A program made the position numbers and the translations under genes. Under the pieces are notes generated by a model. That model worked only from the letters and a program-made list of their open reading frames with translations, was not told the origin of the DNA and made no database searches. 64,000 nt of DNA, from the NCBI RefSeq assembly GCF_024172185.1, contig NZ_JAMZEC010000001.1, forward strand, positions 8,035,001 to 8,099,000, given 5' to 3'. Source of the stretch: Nonomuraea roseoviolacea subsp. carminata. GTDB taxonomy: Bacteria > Actinomycetota > Actinomycetes > Streptosporangiales > Streptosporangiaceae. Positions 1-8,073 of the stretch are shown piece by piece. Positions within the stretch are counted from its first letter, which is position 1. Each line of letters starts with the position of its first letter.

Positions 1-766
1 CCGCGAGGAGGTGGCGGCGCACGGCGGCGTCGTCGTCGAGGTCCACGCCGGCGGCGACGTGCCAGTCCCGGGGGACTTCCAGCATGGCGTAGACGCGGAT
101 GTGGCCGCCGCTGTTGCGCTGGGCCGACAGCATGGTGCGGCCGGACTTGGCCACCATGGTGCCGTTGCCGATCAGGCGCGCCGACGCGGGATGGCGGGTG
201 TCGGCGTCGTCGAGGCGGGTCTCGACGATGGTGTCGCCCAGGTAGGCGGGTCTGGCGTCCGAGAGCGCGGGCCGGATCCGCGACCACGCGCCGTCGGCGC
301 CGACGACCAGGTCGAACTCCTCGGTCGTGCCGTCGGCGAAGCGCAGGCGGGCGGTCCCGTCGCCGGTCGGGGTGACCCCGGCGGCCGGGCGTCCCCACCG
401 GACCGTGCCGGGGGCGAGGGATTCGAGGAACAGGCCGCGCAACTGGCCGCGGTCGATCTCGGGCGCGTTGCCCGGCCCGTCGGTGGGGTGCTCGTGGAAG
501 ATCAGCTCGCCCGTGAAGGGGTCCAGGCCGCGCAGTTCCTGCCCTTCGGGGCGGGCCAGGGCGCCGAACTCCGCGAACAGGCCCGCGGCGCGCAGCGCGG
601 CCTGTCCGGTGTCGACGTGCAGGTCCAGCATGCCGCCCTGCCGGCGGGCGTGGGCTGAGGTCTCGCGCTCGAACACGGTGACCTGCCGGCCGTGCCGCTG
701 GAGGGTGCGGGCGCAGGTGAGGCCGCCGATGCCGGCGCCGACGACGGCGATGCGGGGAGAGGTCAT
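1..766 (-). CDS. FAD-dependent aromatic-type monooxygenase (3' end outside window)
   Basis: The reverse strand from the ATG at 766 reads as a flavoprotein monooxygenase that is still open at the left edge. The N-terminus has the Rossmann FAD motif GAGIGG (about residues 8-13), followed by an Arg-rich segment (CARTLQRHGRQVTVFER) typical of the family. A later DLVVGADGAWSRIRP segment is the DG motif that contacts both FAD and NAD(P)H. Such enzymes hydroxylate small aromatics or inactivate antibiotics (TetX-like); the substrate cannot be read from sequence. It is divergent from a TetR gene at 893, and a perfect 10-bp inverted repeat lies between them, so control by that TetR is likely. About 255 codons are visible of a usual 370-400. 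Confidence 0.85.
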   Translation of the reverse strand, partial: MTSPRIAVVGAGIGGLTCARTLQRHGRQVTVFERETSAHARRQGGMLDLHVDTGQAALRAAGLFAEFGALARPEGQELRGLDPFTGELIFHEHPTDGPGNAPEIDRGQLRGLFLESLAPGTVRWGRPAAGVTPTGDGTARLRFADGTTEEFDLVVGADGAWSRIRPALSDARPAYLGDTIVETRLDDADTRHPASARLIGNGTMVAKSGRTMLSAQRNSGGHIRVYAMLEVPRDWHVAAGVDLDDDAAVRRHLLA

Positions 767-831
767 GGCGCGAAGGTCCCTTCGTCTCGGAACGCGCCGG
801 AGGCCCGGCGCGCGACCAGGAAACCATATCC

Positions 832-864
832 ACTTCGAAAGTGTAGTGACTAGCCTTTCGAAGT
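832..864. promoter_or_regulatory. Probable TetR operator between monooxygenase and tetR
   Basis: The arms ACTTCGAAAG (832-841) and CTTTCGAAGT (855-864) are perfect reverse complements separated by 13 bp. The site is in the 126-bp divergent gap and would overlap promoters for both genes. Assignment to the adjacent TetR protein is inferred from position. Confidence 0.7.
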
Positions 865-892
865 AACTGCGCGTTGACGGTAGGCTGAGCCC

Positions 893-1519
893 GTGACCGA
901 ACCCCTCGGGCGCCGCGAACGCAAGAAGGCGCAGACCCGCCAGGCGCTGGCCGACGCCGCGCTGCGGCTGTTCCTCGAACGCGGCTACGACAACGTCGGC
1001 GTCAAGGACGTCGCCGAGGCCGCCGACGTGGCGGTGACCACCCTGTTCAAGCACTTCCCCAGCAAGGAGGCCCTGGTCTTCGACCTCGACGCCGACCTCG
1101 AGGCCGCGCTCGTCGCGGCGGTGCGCGAGCGCCCCGCCGGCCGGTCGATCCCGGCGGCCCTGCGGGAGCACGTCCTGGAGTGGGCGGTCAAGGTCGCCGC
1201 GGACGAGCGGGGTGCCCGCCTCGCGCGCATGGTCGAGGACACCCCGGCGCTGAGCGCGTACGCGCGGCGCATGTGGACGCGTCATGAGAGCGCCCTCGCG
1301 CGCGCCATCGCCGAGGAGACCGGGGCGCCGGCCGGCGACCTCGCCTGCGCCGCGCTGGCCCGCTTCGCGCTCGAAGCCGCCGACCTCGTCCAGCGGGACG
1401 CCGACCCGGGCGGGGCCGCGACGGTGGTCTTCGACCTGCTCGAACGGGGCTGGACGGCCGCCGGTCGCGAGCAGGCCGGCGGCGCCGAGCCATGGGCGGC
1501 GGCTACGCCGGAGGGGTGA
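893..1519 (+). CDS. TetR/AcrR-family transcriptional regulator
   Basis: This 208-residue one-component repressor has an N-terminal TetR helix-turn-helix (about residues 14-60): ALRLFLERGYDNVGVKDVAE, then the recognition helix VAVTTLFKHFPSKEAL. The C-terminal two thirds is the variable ligand and dimer domain. The start is GTG 893, immediately before the conserved Arg/Lys-rich leader; no ATG is in frame nearby. It is divergent from the FAD monooxygenase ending at 766, with the inverted repeat at 832-864 between, so it probably represses itself and the monooxygenase in response to an aromatic ligand. Its 3' end overlaps the convergent tautomerase gene by 17 bp. Confidence 0.9.
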   Translation: MTEPLGRRERKKAQTRQALADAALRLFLERGYDNVGVKDVAEAADVAVTTLFKHFPSKEALVFDLDADLEAALVAAVRERPAGRSIPAALREHVLEWAVKVAADERGARLARMVEDTPALSAYARRMWTRHESALARAIAEETGAPAGDLACAALARFALEAADLVQRDADPGGAATVVFDLLERGWTAAGREQAGGAEPWAAATPEG

Positions 1520-1895
1520 CGTACTGGGCGATGCCGTGGCCGAGCGACCAGTCGATCGGCTCGTTCTCGGTCACGGTGACGAACACGTTGCGCGGGTCGG
1601 TACCCGCGTAGGCGTGGGCGAGCTCGGCGATCCGCCGGTACATCGCCTGCTTCTGCTCGGGCGTGCGGCCGGAGCGCATGGTGATCACGACGTAGACGAT
1701 GCCCTCGTCCCGGTGGATGCCCAGGTAGTCGCCGTAGCGCAGGGTGCCGTGGGCGCCGTCGTGGCCGGTGAGGATGTGGAAGCGGTCGTCGTCCGGGATG
1801 CCGATCGTCTCGACGAGGGCCTCGTGCACGGCGCGGCTGAGCGCGTCGAGCCGTCCGGGGTCGGCTCCGAGCGCGTCGATGCGGACGAGAGGCAT
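1503..1895 (-). CDS. Tautomerase-superfamily protein
   Basis: This 130-residue protein has the catalytic Pro immediately after the initiator Met (MPLVRIDAL), the hallmark of the 4-oxalocrotonate tautomerase/MIF superfamily. Its length and the C-terminal VFVTVTENEPIDWSLGHG match the double-length tautomerase-2 type found beside regulators in many bacteria. The protein would tautomerise or hydrate small enol/keto acids in the cytoplasm; the substrate is unknown. Its ATG is one base downstream of the stop of the preceding tetR (1897), so the two are a coupled operon on the minus strand, probably autoregulated through the palindrome at 2485-2504. Confidence 0.85.
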   Translation of the reverse strand: MPLVRIDALGADPGRLDALSRAVHEALVETIGIPDDDRFHILTGHDGAHGTLRYGDYLGIHRDEGIVYVVITMRSGRTPEQKQAMYRRIAELAHAYAGTDPRNVFVTVTENEPIDWSLGHGIAQYVTPPA

Positions 1896-1896
1896 G

Positions 1897-2481
1897 TCAG
1901 CGGCCCTCCTTCGCAGGGGTCTGGCGGGTGAGCAGGGTGAGGGCGCCGTCCACGGCGCGCGCGTACGCCTCGGCGGAGCCGGCGGCGCGGGCGAGCACGT
2001 AGCCGCCCTGCACCACCGCGACCAGCGCGGCGGCCGTGGCCGCCGGGTCGAGCCCGGGGCCGAGCTCGCCGCCCGCCCGGCCCTGCTCCAGCAGCCCGGC
2101 GAGCCGGTCGGTGAGCCAGGTGAAGTACTCCTCGACCGGCGCCCGCAGCCGGGGGTCGGCCATCACGTCGGGGTCCTGGGTGAGGCGGCCGACCGGGCAG
2201 CCGCGCAGGGCGTCGCGTTCCCGCCGCAGGTAGGCGGCGATCCGCCCGGCCGCGCTCCCGGGGCCGCCGAGCTCGGCCTCGGCCCTGCTCCGCGTCTCCT
2301 CGGCGCTGCGCGTGATCGCGGCGAGCGCCAGGTCGGGCTTGCCGTGGAAGTGGTGGTACATGCTGCCCTGGCCGGCTCCGGCCCGCTCCTGGATCGCCTT
2401 CGGGCTGGTGCCCACGTATCCCCGCTCCCACAGCAGCTCACGCGTGCTCTGGATCAATCGTTCCCTCGTGTCCACATCCAC
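1897..2481 (-). CDS. TetR/AcrR-family transcriptional regulator
   Basis: This 194-residue regulator starts at GTG 2481. The helix-turn-helix covers about residues 8-52 (ERGYVGTSPKAIQERAGAGQ, then SMYHHFHGKPDLALAAI). The GCPVGRLTQDP segment near residue 95 and the C-terminal layout resemble the LmrA/YxaF-like subgroup. It leads a two-gene operon with the tautomerase, whose ATG directly follows its stop. A palindrome matching the well-known TACNNACNNGTNNGTA class of TetR operators lies a few bases upstream of the start (2485-2504), which points to autorepression. The ligand is unknown. Confidence 0.9.
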   Translation of the reverse strand: MDVDTRERLIQSTRELLWERGYVGTSPKAIQERAGAGQGSMYHHFHGKPDLALAAITRSAEETRSRAEAELGGPGSAAGRIAAYLRRERDALRGCPVGRLTQDPDVMADPRLRAPVEEYFTWLTDRLAGLLEQGRAGGELGPGLDPAATAAALVAVVQGGYVLARAAGSAEAYARAVDGALTLLTRQTPAKEGR

Positions 2482-2484
2482 GAG

Positions 2485-2504
2485 TGTACATACTGGTAGG
2501 TACA
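2485..2504. promoter_or_regulatory. TACNNACNNGTNNGTA-type TetR operator
   Basis: TGTACATACTGGTAGGTACA is a near-perfect 20-bp palindrome that fits the TACNNACNNGTNNGTA consensus shared by a large group of TetR repressors. It begins 3 bp upstream of the GTG start of the tetR gene at 2481, so binding would block transcription of the tetR-tautomerase operon. Confidence 0.8.
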
Positions 2505-2512
2505 GAGCTTGG

Positions 2513-3703
2513 TCAGGCGCAGATCTTCTTCTCCGGGACGCAGTGCTTGACCTCGGGGTAGCTCGCCGACGGCGCGTCGAGCAGGGGCTGCGCCGTGTTC
2601 AGCAGGTGCCGGTCGAAGAACGCGGCGACGTACGTCCGGGTGATCGCCAGCCCGCGCTCCGCGGGCAGGTCCGCGCCGGTGTCGATGCCGACCTCGGCCG
2701 CGAGGACGCCGACGTCGTTGAACGAGGCGTGCTCGGCGCCCGTCACGAGCAGCCAGCGCTTCCAGCCGGTCATGAGCTTCCAGTCCCGCTCCCAGGTGGC
2801 GGCCGGTTCCATGCCGGGGGTGTAGGTGGCGGGCTTGCCCAGGAACATGAAGGGCCGCTTCAGCTCATGGGTGAGGGCGTCGGGGGGCGTGGTGCCGTCG
2901 ATGTCGATCCCGGCGCGCAGCCGCGAGTCCAGGGAGAGCGCGGTGACCGTGCTCGCGCCGCCGATGGAGTGGCCCGCCATGCCCATCCGTGACCTGTCGA
3001 TCAGCCGGCCGCCCTTCCACGCCGGACGCGGCCCGGTCAGCCGGTCGAGCACGAACGAGACGTCGGCCGCGCGTACCTTGACCTGCTTCGTGGACATCGA
3101 CGGGTCGTGGTCGCCCTCGCAGGGGACGCAGGTGGTGACGCGCCCGTCGGGGAAGGTCGTGGCCACGGTCTCGTAGGTGTGGTCGATCGCGGCCACCACG
3201 TAGCCGCGGCTGGCCAGGTCCTCGGCCAGGCCGGTCAGCGTGCTGCGGGGCTTGCCGGACCCGGGGGAGAGCACGACGAGGGGCAGGCCGTGCGCGCGCC
3301 CCGCCGGCTTCGCGCCGGTGAAGGCGTTGGTGCGCGTCGTGCTCAGCAGGGCGGGCGGGAGATCGGTCAGCTTGGCGTCCTTGAGGAACAGCTCGGACTC
3401 CTTCGGCGTCATGTAGGGGGCCCGCTGCCGGCCGGGCGAGCGGGCCGGGTACCACAGCGAGACCATGAGCTCGCGCGCCTTCACCGAGGGCACCCACGGG
3501 TCGGCGCGGGAGGTGTCCTTGAGGTGGAGCGACGTGGTGCCGACCGGGTGCGGGCCGGTCGGCGCGGGCAGGTGCAGCGTGTCCGGGGCGGCGGCCGGGG
3601 CGTTCGAGGCGGTCCCCGGGGCGGCGGGGGAGGCCGAGGCGGGGGACGCGGGTGACGCGGCGGCCAGGGCGCCCGCGAGGAGGAGCGCTGTCACACGACG
3701 CAT
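2513..3703 (-). CDS. Secreted alpha/beta hydrolase, PAF-acetylhydrolase/lipase-like
   Basis: This 396-residue protein has a Sec signal peptide (MRRVTALLLAGALAAASPAS, then Ala/Pro-rich sequence with a likely AXA cleavage near residue 25). The mature part has the alpha/beta-hydrolase layout: oxyanion strand LPLVVLSPGSGKPR, YVVAAIDHTYE, nucleophile elbow GHSIGG, then a DIDGT segment and the C-terminal catalytic His in GAEHASF. The order matches the platelet-activating-factor acetylhydrolase II family; an ester or lipid substrate outside the cell is likely. Two Cys pairs (CVPCE and the terminal C..KKIC) may form disulfides. The start at ATG 3703 is chosen because the signal peptide begins there; longer upstream reading is not protein-like. 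Confidence 0.85.
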   Translation of the reverse strand: MRRVTALLLAGALAAASPASPASASPAAPGTASNAPAAAPDTLHLPAPTGPHPVGTTSLHLKDTSRADPWVPSVKARELMVSLWYPARSPGRQRAPYMTPKESELFLKDAKLTDLPPALLSTTRTNAFTGAKPAGRAHGLPLVVLSPGSGKPRSTLTGLAEDLASRGYVVAAIDHTYETVATTFPDGRVTTCVPCEGDHDPSMSTKQVKVRAADVSFVLDRLTGPRPAWKGGRLIDRSRMGMAGHSIGGASTVTALSLDSRLRAGIDIDGTTPPDALTHELKRPFMFLGKPATYTPGMEPAATWERDWKLMTGWKRWLLVTGAEHASFNDVGVLAAEVGIDTGADLPAERGLAITRTYVAAFFDRHLLNTAQPLLDAPSASYPEVKHCVPEKKICA

Positions 3704-3893
3704 GGAACATCCGTTCTTCGGAGGGGGACGGCCGCCCCGTGGGCGGCCCGGTGACGGCTTAGAAGCTAGGCGGGCGGGGCCCTCGCGCACGTCGGCCGCC
3801 GCGCCGATCTTGGATACCCCGCGCGGACGACCCGGGCCGGAGGTCATCCCTGCGATGTACTCCTCAAGGAGACCTCCCCGGTCATTCAGGACG

Positions 3894-5378
3894 ATGCGGC
3901 ACAGACCATGCCGACGCGACAATGTGCCGGTGACTGCTGACGAACGACGGCCCTGGTGGCGGCGGCTGATCGACCCGCGACTGCTCCCCTCGCGGTTGCT
4001 CTCCCTGCCGTTGCCCGACCTGGCGCGGGCGCGGGCGCGGACCGCCCGGCCGTCCCGCGAGGCCCTGGTCGCCGACGCGGTGCTCGCGGCCGTCCTGACC
4101 GTCGCGGCGCTCCTCGCGGCGGGCTCCGGCGGCGCCGGCGACCAGGCGGGGGACCGGGCGCATCCGGTGTCGGAGCTGTTGCGGCTCGGTGCCGCGCCGC
4201 TCACCTCCGTGCGGCTGCCGACGCCCCCGACGCCCCCGACGCTCCCGACGCCCCCGGAGCTCCCGAAGCCGCCCGAGCCGGGGCGGCCGGGAGACATCCG
4301 GATCGTCCCCGCCCTTCCCGACCTGGGGCCCGCGCCGGGCGAGGACGAGCCGGGACCGCCCCTGGCCCTGGCCGCGCTCACCACGCTGCCGCTGGCGGCG
4401 CGGCGCCGCTACCCCCTGGGCACGTTCTGGGCGGTGATGGCCGCCGCGCTGGCCATGACCGGCGCGCAGACCTGGATCACCGTCGCGGCCGTCGCCGTCG
4501 CCGCGTACAGCGCCGTGGCCCACGGCCGCGACCGGGTGCCCGCGGTGGCGTCCCTGCTGCTCGCCGCCGTGCTCGCCGGGGCGGCGGCCCGGGGGATCAC
4601 GCCGAGCGTGCCGAGCGCCCTGGGACCGTACGTGGTGCTGGTCAGCGCCGGTGCGCTGGCCGGCTTCATCCGGTTCTGGCGGCACAGCAGGAGCCGCATC
4701 GACGAGATGCGGCGGGCGCAGGAGGAGGCCATGCGCGAGGCGGTGCAGGCCGAGCGTTCGCGGATCGCCGGCGAGCTGCACGACGTGGTGACCCACAATG
4801 TCAGCGTGATGGTGATCCAGGCCGGCGCCGCCCGCAAGGTGATGGACACGCACCCGGAGCAGTCGCGGGAGGCGCTGGTCGCGATCGAGGCCGGCGGCCG
4901 GGCCGCCATGGCCGAGCTGCGCCACGTCATGGGCCTGCTGGCCGGCTCGGAGAGCGCCGCGGCCGGGACGGGTGACGGGCTGGAGCCGCAGCCGGGGCTC
5001 GACCGGCTCGACGGCCTCGTGGAGCGGGTCCGCGCCGCCGGGCTGCCCGTGGACGCCACGGTCTGCCTGCCGGAGGAGCCGCTGCCCGCCGGGGTCGAGC
5101 TGGCCGCGTACCGGGTCGTGCAGGAGGCGCTGACCAACACGATGAAGCACGCGGCCGGCGCGGCGGCCGCCGTCACGATCGGCCATCGCGGCGGCGGCCT
5201 GGAGATCGAGGTCACCGACACCGGCGGCGCGCCGGGCCCGCAGTCCCGCACCGGGAACGGCCGCGGGCTGATCGGGCTGCGCGAGCGGGTCGCCCTCTAC
5301 GGCGGGACCCTGGAGGCGGCGCCCATGCCGGGCGGCGGATTCCGCCTCAGGGCCGAGATCCCGTGGCGGCAGGCGTGA
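3894..5378 (+). CDS. NarL-type sensor histidine kinase with proline-rich loop
   Basis: This is a membrane sensor kinase of the HPK7/HisKA_3 class. There are hydrophobic segments near residues 60-75 and several more between about 160 and 255. The dimerisation/phosphoacceptor motif ERSRIAGELHDVVTHNVS has the His near residue 296 (from this start). A HATPase_c domain follows: EALTNTMKHA (N box), DTGG (G1) and GRGLIGLRERV (G2). A loop between the first and second membrane segments carries PTPP/TLPTPPELPKPP repeats. The start is uncertain: ATG 3894, GTG 3924/3930 and ATG 3855 are all possible and none has an ideal ribosome site. The partner response regulator follows at 5411. Confidence 0.85.
   Translation: MRHRPCRRDNVPVTADERRPWWRRLIDPRLLPSRLLSLPLPDLARARARTARPSREALVADAVLAAVLTVAALLAAGSGGAGDQAGDRAHPVSELLRLGAAPLTSVRLPTPPTPPTLPTPPELPKPPEPGRPGDIRIVPALPDLGPAPGEDEPGPPLALAALTTLPLAARRRYPLGTFWAVMAAALAMTGAQTWITVAAVAVAAYSAVAHGRDRVPAVASLLLAAVLAGAAARGITPSVPSALGPYVVLVSAGALAGFIRFWRHSRSRIDEMRRAQEEAMREAVQAERSRIAGELHDVVTHNVSVMVIQAGAARKVMDTHPEQSREALVAIEAGGRAAMAELRHVMGLLAGSESAAAGTGDGLEPQPGLDRLDGLVERVRAAGLPVDATVCLPEEPLPAGVELAAYRVVQEALTNTMKHAAGAAAAVTIGHRGGGLEIEVTDTGGAPGPQSRTGNGRGLIGLRERVALYGGTLEAAPMPGGGFRLRAEIPWRQA
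4213..4290 (+). repeat. Proline-coding 9-bp repeat in sensor kinase
   Basis: A degenerate 9-bp repeat of the form ACGCCCCCG/ACGCTCCCG encodes PTPP/LPTPPELPKPPEPG in the extracytoplasmic loop of the histidine kinase. It is low-complexity coding sequence, probably grown by slippage. Confidence 0.6.
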
Positions 5379-5410
5379 ACCCGCGCGGCGGGGCGGAAGG
5401 AGCGGACGGC

Positions 5411-6109
5411 GTGAGCGTGGACGCGGGGAGCGGGGAGAGCCGTCCGCTGCGTGCGGTGATCGCCGACGACCAGGCGCTGGTCCGCACCGGCTTCCGGATG
5501 ATCCTCATGGCCGACGGCATCGAGGTGGTGGCCGAGGCGGCCGACGGGGGCGAGGCGGTGGCCGCCGTGCGGCGCACGCGGCCTGACGTCGTGCTCATGG
5601 ACGTCCGCATGCCGCACATGGACGGCATCGAGGCCACCCGCCGGATCGTGGCCGGGGGAGCCGACGACACGCGCGTGCTCATCCTGACCACCTACGACCT
5701 CGACCAGTACGTCTACGCCGCCCTCACGGCGGGCGCCAGCGGATTCCTGCTCAAGGACGTCACCCCCGAGCACCTGGTGGCCTCGGTGCGGCTGGTGCGC
5801 TCCGGCGACGCGCTGCTGGCGCCGGCGATCACCCGCCGCCTGGTGGAGCGCTTCGCCCGTCCCGCCCCGGCCGCGCCGGCCCTCCACGGCGACCTCGCCG
5901 AGCTGACGCCGCGGGAGCTGGAGGTGCTGCGCCTGCTGGCCACCGGCCTGAGCAACGCCGAGCTGGCCGACCGGCTGACGCTCAGCCCGACGACGGTCAA
6001 GACCCACGTCGCCCGGATCCTGGCCAAGCTGGGGCTGCGTGACCGGGTCCAGGCCGTCGTCCTGGCCTACGAGAGCGGCCTGGTCGCGCCCGGCCGGGGC
6101 GCCGGCTGA
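5411..6109 (+). CDS. NarL/FixJ-family response regulator
   Basis: This 232-residue protein has a CheY-like receiver domain (about residues 14-130) with acidic pocket DD (VIADDQAL), phosphoacceptor Asp near residue 64 in VVLMDVRMPHMDG, a conserved Thr (LTTYDLDQY) and Lys (LLKDV). A LuxR-type helix-turn-helix follows: LTPRELEVLRLLATGLSNAE and TVKTHVARILAKLGLRDR. GTG 5411 is chosen because GGAAGGAG sits 8 bases upstream; the open frame extends to 5363, overlapping the kinase. It is transcribed with the kinase and forms a two-component system of unknown signal. Confidence 0.92.
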   Translation: MSVDAGSGESRPLRAVIADDQALVRTGFRMILMADGIEVVAEAADGGEAVAAVRRTRPDVVLMDVRMPHMDGIEATRRIVAGGADDTRVLILTTYDLDQYVYAALTAGASGFLLKDVTPEHLVASVRLVRSGDALLAPAITRRLVERFARPAPAAPALHGDLAELTPRELEVLRLLATGLSNAELADRLTLSPTTVKTHVARILAKLGLRDRVQAVVLAYESGLVAPGRGAG

Positions 6110-6128
6110 CCCGCCGGCGCGGCTCGGT

Positions 6129-6449
6129 TCAGGGGGCCACGGGGACCCGTGGCCTGGTCAGGGCGTCGAGCAGGCCGGGGAACGCCTCGTCCATCTCGGC
6201 CCGGCGCAGCGCGTTCATGCGCGAGGTCCCGACGTAGTACTGCCGGATCAGCCCCGCCTCGCGCAGCACCTTGAAGTGGTGGGTGGCCGTGGACTTGCTG
6301 ACCGCGATGTCGAACGTCCCGCACGCGAGGTCAGCGCCGGCGGCGTCGAGCTGCGTGACGATGCTCCGGCGTACCGGATCGACCAGGGCCTCCAGCACCT
6401 GCTGGAGGTCGAACTGCGACACGTCGGGGTGCGGCGGCGTACGTCCCAT
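6129..6449 (-). CDS. ArsR-family winged-helix regulator
   Basis: This 106-residue protein has an ArsR-type winged helix covering nearly its whole length: LVDPVRRSIVTQL, recognition helix SKSTATHHFKVLREAGLI, and wing QYYVGTSRMNALRR. The CGTFD segment lies near the helix start, but there is no ELCVCD metal site, so it is probably not a classical metal sensor. It is divergent from the quinone-oxidoreductase gene at 6542, with a perfect inverted repeat (6459-6495) between them. It likely represses that gene and itself. Confidence 0.88.
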   Translation of the reverse strand: MGRTPPHPDVSQFDLQQVLEALVDPVRRSIVTQLDAAGADLACGTFDIAVSKSTATHHFKVLREAGLIRQYYVGTSRMNALRRAEMDEAFPGLLDALTRPRVPVAP

Positions 6450-6458
6450 GAGCCCTAT

Positions 6459-6495
6459 AGTACGACACTCATCGAAGTTTGACGACGGTCGTACT
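6459..6495. promoter_or_regulatory. Inverted repeat, candidate ArsR operator
   Basis: AGTACGAC (6459-6466) and GTCGTACT (6488-6495) are perfect 8-bp inverted arms separated by 21 bp, in the divergent gap between the ArsR gene and the oxidoreductase. The wide spacing suggests two half-sites bound by two dimers or a looped site; the assignment is positional. Confidence 0.6.
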
Positions 6496-6541
6496 TCTGT
6501 GCTTCAGTTGCCCCGTTGCCAGCGGAGTGAAGGACGAGGAC

Positions 6542-7540
6542 ATGGCGAGAACGGTGCTGTTCCACGAGGTCGGCGGCCCCGAGGTGATGCGGCTGGAGGA
6601 CGTCGAGCCGGGGGAGCCGGGGCCGGGCGAGGTGCTGATCCGGGTGGACGCGATCGGGGTGAACCGGGCCGAGGCGCTGTTCCGCGGCGGCCACTACATC
6701 GAGCCGGTCCGGCGGTTCCCGGGCCGGCTCGGGGCCGAGGCCGCCGGGGTGGTCGAGGCCGTCGGCCCCGGGGTGACCGGGCTGGAGGCGGGTCAGGCGG
6801 TCAGCAGCGTGCCGGCGTTCTCGCAGAACGACTACGCCGTCTACGCCGAGCGGGCCGTCGTCCCCGCCTCGGCGCTCGTGCCCCGTCCCGACGGGCTGGA
6901 CGCGGTGTCCGGTGCCGCCGTGTGGATGCCCTACCTCACCGCGTACGGCGCGCTGGTGGAGGTGGGCGGCATGCGGCCCGGTGACGCGGTGGTGCTGACC
7001 GCCGCCTCCAGCGGCGTCGGGCTGGCCGCCATCCACACGGCCAACCGCGTCGGCGCCACGCCCATCGCCGTCACCCGTACCGGCGGCAAGAAGGAACGGC
7101 TGCTCAAGGAGGGCGCCGCCCACGTGATCGTCTCCGACGAGGAGGACGTGGCCGCCCGCGTGCTGGAGCTGACCGGCGGCCGGGGCGCCGAGTACGTCTT
7201 CGACGCCGTGGCCGGGCCGGGCGTCACCGGCCTCGCGCGCGCCGTGGCGCCGGGCGGGACGCTCTTCCTGTACGGGGCGCTGAGCGGGCAGCCGACCCCG
7301 TACCCGGGCTTCGACCTGGGCATGCCCGCCCTGAACATGCGCACGTACACGGTGCTGGAGACCATCAGGGACCCCCGCCGGCTGGAGCGGGCGGTGGCGT
7401 TCGTCGCCTCGGGGCTGCGCTCGGGCGCGTTCCGGCCCGTGGTGGACCGCACGTTCCCGCTGGAGGAGGTCGTGGAGGCGCACCGGTACATGGAGTCGGG
7501 CAGCCAGATCGGCAAGATCGTCCTCACCGTGGACCACTGA
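6542..7540 (+). CDS. Zinc-independent MDR: NADPH:quinone oxidoreductase-like
   Basis: This 332-residue medium-chain dehydrogenase/reductase has an N-terminal GroES-like substrate domain (ARTVLFHEVGGPEVMRLEDV). The NADPH-binding Rossmann fold carries AASSGVGLAAI near residue 160 and a Lys/Arg patch (TRTGGKKERL) suiting NADPH. The structural Cys cluster of zinc alcohol dehydrogenases is missing, which fits the quinone-oxidoreductase branch. The end VDRTFPLEEVVEAHRYMESG is typical of the family. ATG 6542 has AAGGACGAGGA just upstream. It is divergent from, and probably controlled by, the ArsR gene at 6449, which suggests a role in coping with quinones or reactive carbonyls. Confidence 0.9.
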   Translation: MARTVLFHEVGGPEVMRLEDVEPGEPGPGEVLIRVDAIGVNRAEALFRGGHYIEPVRRFPGRLGAEAAGVVEAVGPGVTGLEAGQAVSSVPAFSQNDYAVYAERAVVPASALVPRPDGLDAVSGAAVWMPYLTAYGALVEVGGMRPGDAVVLTAASSGVGLAAIHTANRVGATPIAVTRTGGKKERLLKEGAAHVIVSDEEDVAARVLELTGGRGAEYVFDAVAGPGVTGLARAVAPGGTLFLYGALSGQPTPYPGFDLGMPALNMRTYTVLETIRDPRRLERAVAFVASGLRSGAFRPVVDRTFPLEEVVEAHRYMESGSQIGKIVLTVDH

Positions 7541-7563
7541 CGCGGGCCCTCCCGCATGGCCGG

Positions 7564-8073
7564 TCAGGCCCGCGGCCGCTCCGGACGGGCGGCCGCCAGG
7601 GCCGCCGCGAGCTGCGCCTCGGCCTCCGGGCCGAGCGACGTCCGGATCAGCCGGCCGTGCTGCCGCAGGCGCGGCAGGATCTCCTCGGGCTCCAGGTCGC
7701 GGACGAGCAGGATCAGCGCGGCGCCGCCCGGCGGGAGGCCCTGGCGCAGCTCGTCGACGAACTCCCGCGTCACCCCCGTGTCGCCGAACGCGCTCTTCCA
7801 GATGACGCCGCCCGCGACCGCGCCGACCGCCATGCCGAACAGCGGCGCGAGCAGCAGCAGCCCGATCACGCCGCCCCAGACGGCGCCGCCGGTGACCGCC
7901 ATGCCGACGCCCGGCCCGCCCTGGCGCACCTGGACGGTGCCGTCCTCGTCCCTGGTCATGACGACCAGGTCCTCGACCTGGAGCGCGCCCTCGGCGTCCG
8001 CCTCGCGGGCGTGCCGCTCGGCCAGCTCGGCGGCGGCCCGGTCGGGATAGGCGACGGCGATGAGGTCCCTCAC
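7564..8073 (-). CDS. DUF1269-family membrane protein (first paralogue)
   Basis: This 169-residue protein begins RDLIAVAYPDRAAAEL, the ferredoxin-like opening of the DUF1269 family. A Gly/Ala-rich hydrophobic hairpin follows (GGAVWGGVIGLLLLAPLFGM, then AVGAVAGGVIW), and then a C-terminal domain with LPPGGAALILLVRD. Function is unknown; the family is often seen in stress or membrane operons. GTG 8073 overlaps the MFS stop codon (GTGA), so it is translated last in the ATPase-MFS-DUF1269 operon. A close paralogue lies at 15764-16261. Confidence 0.85.
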   Translation of the reverse strand: MRDLIAVAYPDRAAAELAERHAREADAEGALQVEDLVVMTRDEDGTVQVRQGGPGVGMAVTGGAVWGGVIGLLLLAPLFGMAVGAVAGGVIWKSAFGDTGVTREFVDELRQGLPPGGAALILLVRDLEPEEILPRLRQHGRLIRTSLGPEAEAQLAAALAAARPERPRA